A stretch of 64,000 nt of DNA from assembly GCF_963678635.1 (NCBI RefSeq), contig NC_087069.1, positions 12,218,530 through 12,282,529 of the forward strand. The letters run 5' to 3'. Source of the DNA: Symsagittifera roscoffensis. Its lineage: Eukaryota > Xenacoelomorpha > Acoela > Convolutidae. Made by a program: the position numbers and the translations under genes. Positions within the stretch are counted from its first letter, which is position 1; each line of letters opens with the position of its first letter. This document shows, in pieces, positions 60,239 through 64,000 of this stretch. The notes beneath the pieces were generated by a model that searched no databases, was not told the origin of the DNA, and worked only from the letters and a program-made list of their open reading frames with translations.

Positions 60239-62853
60239 CGTGGGCTAAAAAAATGATTATTTTGAGACTGAAAAGCGGTGGTATGGGGTTGTTCAATAAT
60301 TTGTTCATAAGTATTATCATCTTGTGACTGGTGTGTCATTATATGTTGGATGGGACTTTGTGATGTGGTGAGTTGAAAATTTGGATTATGTGTGATGGCT
60401 AAATTTCGAAAATTTCGTGGGGCTAGGGATAGTGGATGGTTATTTGGTAGGGGTGGTAATTGTGGTGCCGTTGGCGTTATGTCTACACTGTTATGTTCTT
60501 CGTCGTATGTATTTTGTCGTGTTGCTATTTTTGTGTTATATTCTTTTATTTGTGCGTCTAAAAGAATTTTGTTTATAGATGTAGAAAAGATTCCAAAAAA
60601 TCCTGCAAAGAGTATGCGTGCTACGCTTGCTTGTCTGTTTACTTGTGTGTGTATAGCACATGTGTTGTAGATTCCTTTTAAAAGTGAGAAAAGAAATCCA
60701 ATAAAGTTAAACATTGCGTATAAAATAGTCAATTTTTCTAAGATGTAGTAGGGCCATCCTAGAAAATCGAGGATCTCATTTTTGAGTGTAACAAAGCTAA
60801 AAATGTTAATTGGTGATATATCTTGGGGACGGTATTTTTCACCGTTTAGATATATATGATCTTTAATGTCTTTAAAATATCCGCTATAGTCTTGCGTGTA
60901 GATATCGGCAAATCCTGCGGTTTCTGCAAGTTTGCGTAAATTTTGGTCTATTGATTGTCTTTGTATAGTGTCCATTTGTGTTAATAATTCTTGGAATTGT
61001 TGTGTTCTAATGTGATGTTGAATATCTGATTTTGAATAGATTCCTATTGATTGTAAGTCTATATTTGGGTTTCGAGCAATAGCGCGAATGCTTTCTGGTG
61101 AAAATTTTTTGAGTGATTGCATTAATGTGGGATATGGAGTGAGAAGGTAATATTTATTTTCATCAGGGTTTAGTTGTACTACATTGTGGCTGTTTTCTGA
61201 TCCACATGGGACTGCGGTATCCCAGAAATAGGTTCTTCGTGAAAGTGTATCCACGAAATGTACTTTATTCTTATAAAAGATAGGGATTCTTTTATAACAT
61301 CGTTTATCTTCAAAAACGTATAGTGGTGATACTTTTTTAGTACAAGTATAAAACCATAAGATGTTTCCTTCATAGTCTAAAAAATTTGATCTATTTCCAG
61401 ATAATAAGTATCCTGCATAGGGTATTTTTAATACTGCTAGTGCAAGTGATTGTATTATTTGTGTTCGTTCTAATTCGCATAGGTGGTGTAGTGTTTCTAA
61501 TTCGGAGAGTGACATTTCTTGAAAAATTCGGCTAATTGTATAATCTAGTTTCATATCTAAATGAATATCATAGTGGATATTACCGAAATATGTAGTATTC
61601 ATTAGTGATAATTCTTGTAAGCGTGTGCTTCTGGTGTCATGGGGTTTTAGATGTCCACCAGGTTGTCCGTTGCTTTTTTCAAAATTAACTGGTATATAGG
61701 ATGTTCCTTCGTTTGGAGGATGACCTGTGGCATATGGGTCAATTTTTACTTTTCCAGTGGTCATGTCGAATCCTTTTTCGTATTCAACTAATATTTCAGA
61801 GTATTGTGTTCTGTGAAGTGGATTCCTATATTTACATGCAAGTTCTGTTTCTTGATATATTTGAAAACGTGTCAATTTATTTTCTATATTGTCTATGTTT
61901 CTAAAATTAGAACTTAGTTTTCGTGATGGATGGACTTGTTCATATGGAATTGATTGTATAAAATATTTTTCGTGAAATTTTATCATACGAGCATGTATTT
62001 TTGCTACTTGAAATGTTGTACATGTATCTTCGGGGAACCAAACAATTGTTGCTTGTGTTCTCGTTGTAGGGTCGCAATAACCTTGATCATTTTTACAAGG
62101 TAATCGGATTCCTTGATAGATCATTGTATTATCTGATAAATCTCGTGTTAGTTGTATTTTTTCGAGTTGTATTTTCCAATCGAAAAACATTATTTCTTGG
62201 TATCCTTTATTTTTTGTGTCTGCTTTGCAGTTTGATGGGTCATTTATACCAATGTGTGGTATCCAATGTTTATCGTGTAGGTCATAGGTTAATCGTCCGT
62301 GTGCGCCGTTATACGGGTATTTTTCGTCTAGTTTTATATGTCCTTGGTGTCTTTCAAGTTGTGATTGATGTACAGAGTCTGAAAAAACTTGAAAATTAAC
62401 TAACTTTCTTGCGGAGTTTTTATTTTTTGTGATGTTTAGTCTAAGTAATTCATTTTTACAATCGTCGGGATTGAGATGTAAAAGACGTTCTATATTACTC
62501 TGATAGAATGATTCATGGTCAAGTCGGTTTTTGTTTCCGTTCGAGACTTGTGAACAATGTACTTTCTTTTCGGAAAATGTTGCTGTGAATTTATAACCTG
62601 TAACTGTTGTTGCTCGGGCTTTTGAATAGAGTGTTGCTATTACATCTGTGGTTTCTATAGCTTGTGGTTCTGTTTCACATTGTGATACTTGATTTATTGC
62701 ATATTTATGTAGTGTTTTTTGTTCATTTTCTTCACAATCGTAATGTGTTACTAATAAATCTTGTGGTCCTGTACGAGGGGAAGGGTTTATGTTTTGATTT
62801 GAGATTACTAGAAAAAGGAGTTGGAGAAAAATTAATAATTTTAGAATATACAT
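60235..62853 (-). CDS. env: R2 envelope-like glycoprotein, intact, 872 codons
   Basis: ATG at 62853. Residues 1-19 form a signal peptide (LLIFLQLLFLVIS). The mature start carries TRHYDC-type context (THYDCEENEQ). The ectodomain has many cysteines (VHCSQVS, DDCKNE, WFPEDTC) and N-glycosylation sites NIT, NTT and NRS. Hydrophobic segments lie at ~707-730 (LYAMFNFIGFLFSLL) and ~742-765, followed by a ~107-residue tail with PTAP at 794-797. Family knowledge: retroelements have captured envelope genes from several virus groups; the YDC start and overall layout recall chuvirus-type mononegaviral glycoproteins, but this is a weak guess. It should act as surface/fusion protein of a virus-like particle. 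The start overlaps ORF-B by 13 bp and the stop overlaps ORF-D by 4. Confidence 0.75.
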   Translation of the reverse strand: MYILKLLIFLQLLFLVISNQNINPSPRTGPQDLLVTHYDCEENEQKTLHKYAINQVSQCETEPQAIETTDVIATLYSKARATTVTGYKFTATFSEKKVHCSQVSNGNKNRLDHESFYQSNIERLLHLNPDDCKNELLRLNITKNKNSARKLVNFQVFSDSVHQSQLERHQGHIKLDEKYPYNGAHGRLTYDLHDKHWIPHIGINDPSNCKADTKNKGYQEIMFFDWKIQLEKIQLTRDLSDNTMIYQGIRLPCKNDQGYCDPTTRTQATIVWFPEDTCTTFQVAKIHARMIKFHEKYFIQSIPYEQVHPSRKLSSNFRNIDNIENKLTRFQIYQETELACKYRNPLHRTQYSEILVEYEKGFDMTTGKVKIDPYATGHPPNEGTSYIPVNFEKSNGQPGGHLKPHDTRSTRLQELSLMNTTYFGNIHYDIHLDMKLDYTISRIFQEMSLSELETLHHLCELERTQIIQSLALAVLKIPYAGYLLSGNRSNFLDYEGNILWFYTCTKKVSPLYVFEDKRCYKRIPIFYKNKVHFVDTLSRRTYFWDTAVPCGSENSHNVVQLNPDENKYYLLTPYPTLMQSLKKFSPESIRAIARNPNIDLQSIGIYSKSDIQHHIRTQQFQELLTQMDTIQRQSIDQNLRKLAETAGFADIYTQDYSGYFKDIKDHIYLNGEKYRPQDISPINIFSFVTLKNEILDFLGWPYYILEKLTILYAMFNFIGFLFSLLKGIYNTCAIHTQVNRQASVARILFAGFFGIFSTSINKILLDAQIKEYNTKIATRQNTYDEEHNSVDITPTAPQLPPLPNNHPLSLAPRNFRNLAITHNPNFQLTTSQSPIQHIMTHQSQDDNTYEQIIEQPHTTAFQSQNNHFFSPR

Positions 62854-63974
62854 GTGTATGATAATCCTGAGTATGGATTATAAAATGTAATGTAGCCAAT
62901 TGTGTTTTTGGTATATCTGTCGTATTTGTATATTACTTCAGTAGTTATAAACGGTGGTGGTAGTGATTGAGCTGTTATGTTAGGTGGGTTTAATGGGTAG
63001 GGATGTTGGGTAATATTGTTTAACTTAACTGTGATTTCAAACTTTAATTGTAAACTGTTTTGTTGGAGTATTTGAATATTGTGATCACGGATATCGTTGT
63101 GAATATCTTGGCGATATTGTAATCTATTAAGTGCCCAGTTATGAAGGCGGTTACTTTCTTGATGTGGTCCAAATAGTGGTGGAGGTGCTGTAAATGTATT
63201 CCAATCTAATCTTAAAGGAATATTTATTGATGATTGTTCTCGATATCTGGCGACGAGATTATTTGGAAAATTTAAGTTAAAGGGTGGTGGTGAAAACTGG
63301 CTTATTGATGGTGTTGATGGTAGTGATAATGTTTCTGGTAGTGATGAGGATGTTGTTGTATCCGTAGAAATATCTATGGGGTCATTGACTAAATTTGGTT
63401 CACCTTGTGTAAATGAATGTGTAGTCCAATATGGAAATCGTGATGTTTGGTTTGTGGGGTTGAAAGGATTTTCACGTATTTGCTCAGATGTTGGTGTTGA
63501 ACCTAAGTAATCTGATGGCAGGCTTGAGGTGCTACGTTGTGAAAGAAGCGTAGGGGTTTCTGGTAATATACCAATGGGGTTTTCTGGAGTGTTTTGTGAT
63601 GGGGATTGAGGTATATCAAAATGAACTCGGGGAGTTTGAAGATTTCTGTTTCGTCGAGGATGTATAATTTGTCTATTTATTTCGACTGTATTTTGGTTTT
63701 GACTAGAATTTCTTATTCTACTTAGTTCTTGTGGTAGTGTTGGGTATAGGTTATATGTTGGTTCGCTTAAAGGTGCTTGTCGTTGAACTGGTTCTAGTGG
63801 TTCTGATAAACGAGCATGTCGTTCTTCAAAAGTGTATGGATTGTCTTGAAAAGAAATTCGTGTATATGTTTGAGGATTTTGAGTAATTGAAGGTGGTGTT
63901 TGGTTATCTTGGGATGATGTCGGTGAAGACTGACTTTGTGACTGTTGGGTAGCAATTTTTGATAGTTTTTTGAA
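62841..63974 (-). CDS. R2 ORF-B: Pro/Ser/Thr-rich protein without an ATG
   Basis: The minus-strand frame is open from just after a double stop (63975-63980) down to TAA at 62841, about 377 codons, with no ATG. It matches R1 ORF-B: Pro/Thr/Ser-rich N-terminal part, then the conserved LRLDWNTF, RLQYRQDIH and YNPYSGLSYTC. The 13-bp overlap with the envelope-like ATG is conserved. As in R1, the frame is closed just upstream of the KIA residues that begin the conserved part, although the stops are not at the same base, which supports a splice acceptor or frameshift at that point. Confidence 0.6.
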   Translation of the reverse strand, partial: FKKLSKIATQQSQSQSSPTSSQDNQTPPSITQNPQTYTRISFQDNPYTFEERHARLSEPLEPVQRQAPLSEPTYNLYPTLPQELSRIRNSSQNQNTVEINRQIIHPRRNRNLQTPRVHFDIPQSPSQNTPENPIGILPETPTLLSQRSTSSLPSDYLGSTPTSEQIRENPFNPTNQTSRFPYWTTHSFTQGEPNLVNDPIDISTDTTTSSSLPETLSLPSTPSISQFSPPPFNLNFPNNLVARYREQSSINIPLRLDWNTFTAPPPLFGPHQESNRLHNWALNRLQYRQDIHNDIRDHNIQILQQNSLQLKFEITVKLNNITQHPYPLNPPNITAQSLPPPFITTEVIYKYDRYTKNTIGYITFYNPYSGLSYTCIF

Positions 63975-63980
63975 TTATTA

Positions 63981-64000
63981 CTTTAGTGAGAAATTTTGTG
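63981..64000 (-). other. R2 sequence running off the window
   Basis: Too short to interpret; by comparison with R1 it should lead into the small hydrophobic frames. Confidence 0.4.

Larger units (their letters stand above)
56406..64000 (-). mobile_element. R2: second member of the R1 family, truncated by window end
   Basis: Its 3' LTR is at 56406-56815, with the 3' untranslated region and genes to the right, all on the minus strand. Sequence and gene order (ORF-B, envelope-like gene, ORF-D, 3' region, LTR) match R1 from about 47,880 onward. Its 5' half with gag-pol lies outside the window. It is clearly diverged from R1, so the two are separate insertions. Confidence 0.9.

Overview
The window is animal (most likely invertebrate) nuclear DNA made almost entirely of retroelements. 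The background is AT-rich and carries no bacterial-style operons, rRNA or tRNA genes. There are LTRs, Ty3/Gypsy-type gag-pol proteins, fold-back repeats and one possible host-gene fragment. I cannot name the species from the sequence.

Region 1 (1-28165) is a nested insertion. Two decayed copies of an old Gypsy-like element lie in tandem: copy A is 1-246 plus 22814-24246, and copy B is 25031-28162. A very large LTR retrotransposon, called GIANT here (247-22813, minus strand, 22.6 kb, LTRs 889/884 bp and about 1% divergent by eye), has inserted into copy A. Copy B shows the empty site. Read in its own direction, GIANT has a 5' LTR, a leader with a 14-bp minisatellite, and one frame for Gag, protease, RT and the start of RNase H. 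A second frame carries the rest of RNase H, integrase and a C-terminal macro-domain-like module. Then come three more long genes where retroviruses keep env: a coiled-coil protein with an SGNH/GDSL hydrolase domain and a second degenerate SGNH-like domain, an uncharacterised protein of about 650 residues in two frames, and an uncharacterised protein of 942 residues or more. This cargo is the most unusual thing in the window.

Region 2 (28709-34734) is a tandem array. Three copies of a fold-back element (CCCGGGTTGACC-type terminal inverted repeats, internal palindromes) alternate with two near-identical 1,776-bp segments.

Region 3 (34735-36928) holds a 402-codon ORF resembling the C-terminal half of a superfamily 1 helicase, and a possible hAT-type miniature element.

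Region 4 (36929-55515) is R1, an 18.6-kb plus-strand LTR element with 411/410-bp LTRs and a 4-bp target duplication (attc). Its gag-pol is Gypsy-like but broken by many stops and frameshifts. Behind pol it has small hydrophobic ORFs, a Pro/Ser/Thr-rich ORF (ORF-B), an envelope-like glycoprotein (one frameshift) and an intact 602-codon ORF of unknown function (ORF-D).

Region 5 (55516-56405) is an 890-bp spacer. Region 6 (56406-64000) is R2, a second copy of the same family on the minus strand and cut by the window end; its envelope-like gene (872 codons) and ORF-D (601 codons) are both intact. R1 and R2 are tail to tail, so they form an inverted repeat with arms of about 7.5 kb.

Gag, protease, RT/RNase H and integrase are standard retrotransposition machinery. 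The macro and SGNH modules of GIANT and ORF-D of R1/R2 are additions whose jobs I can only guess at.
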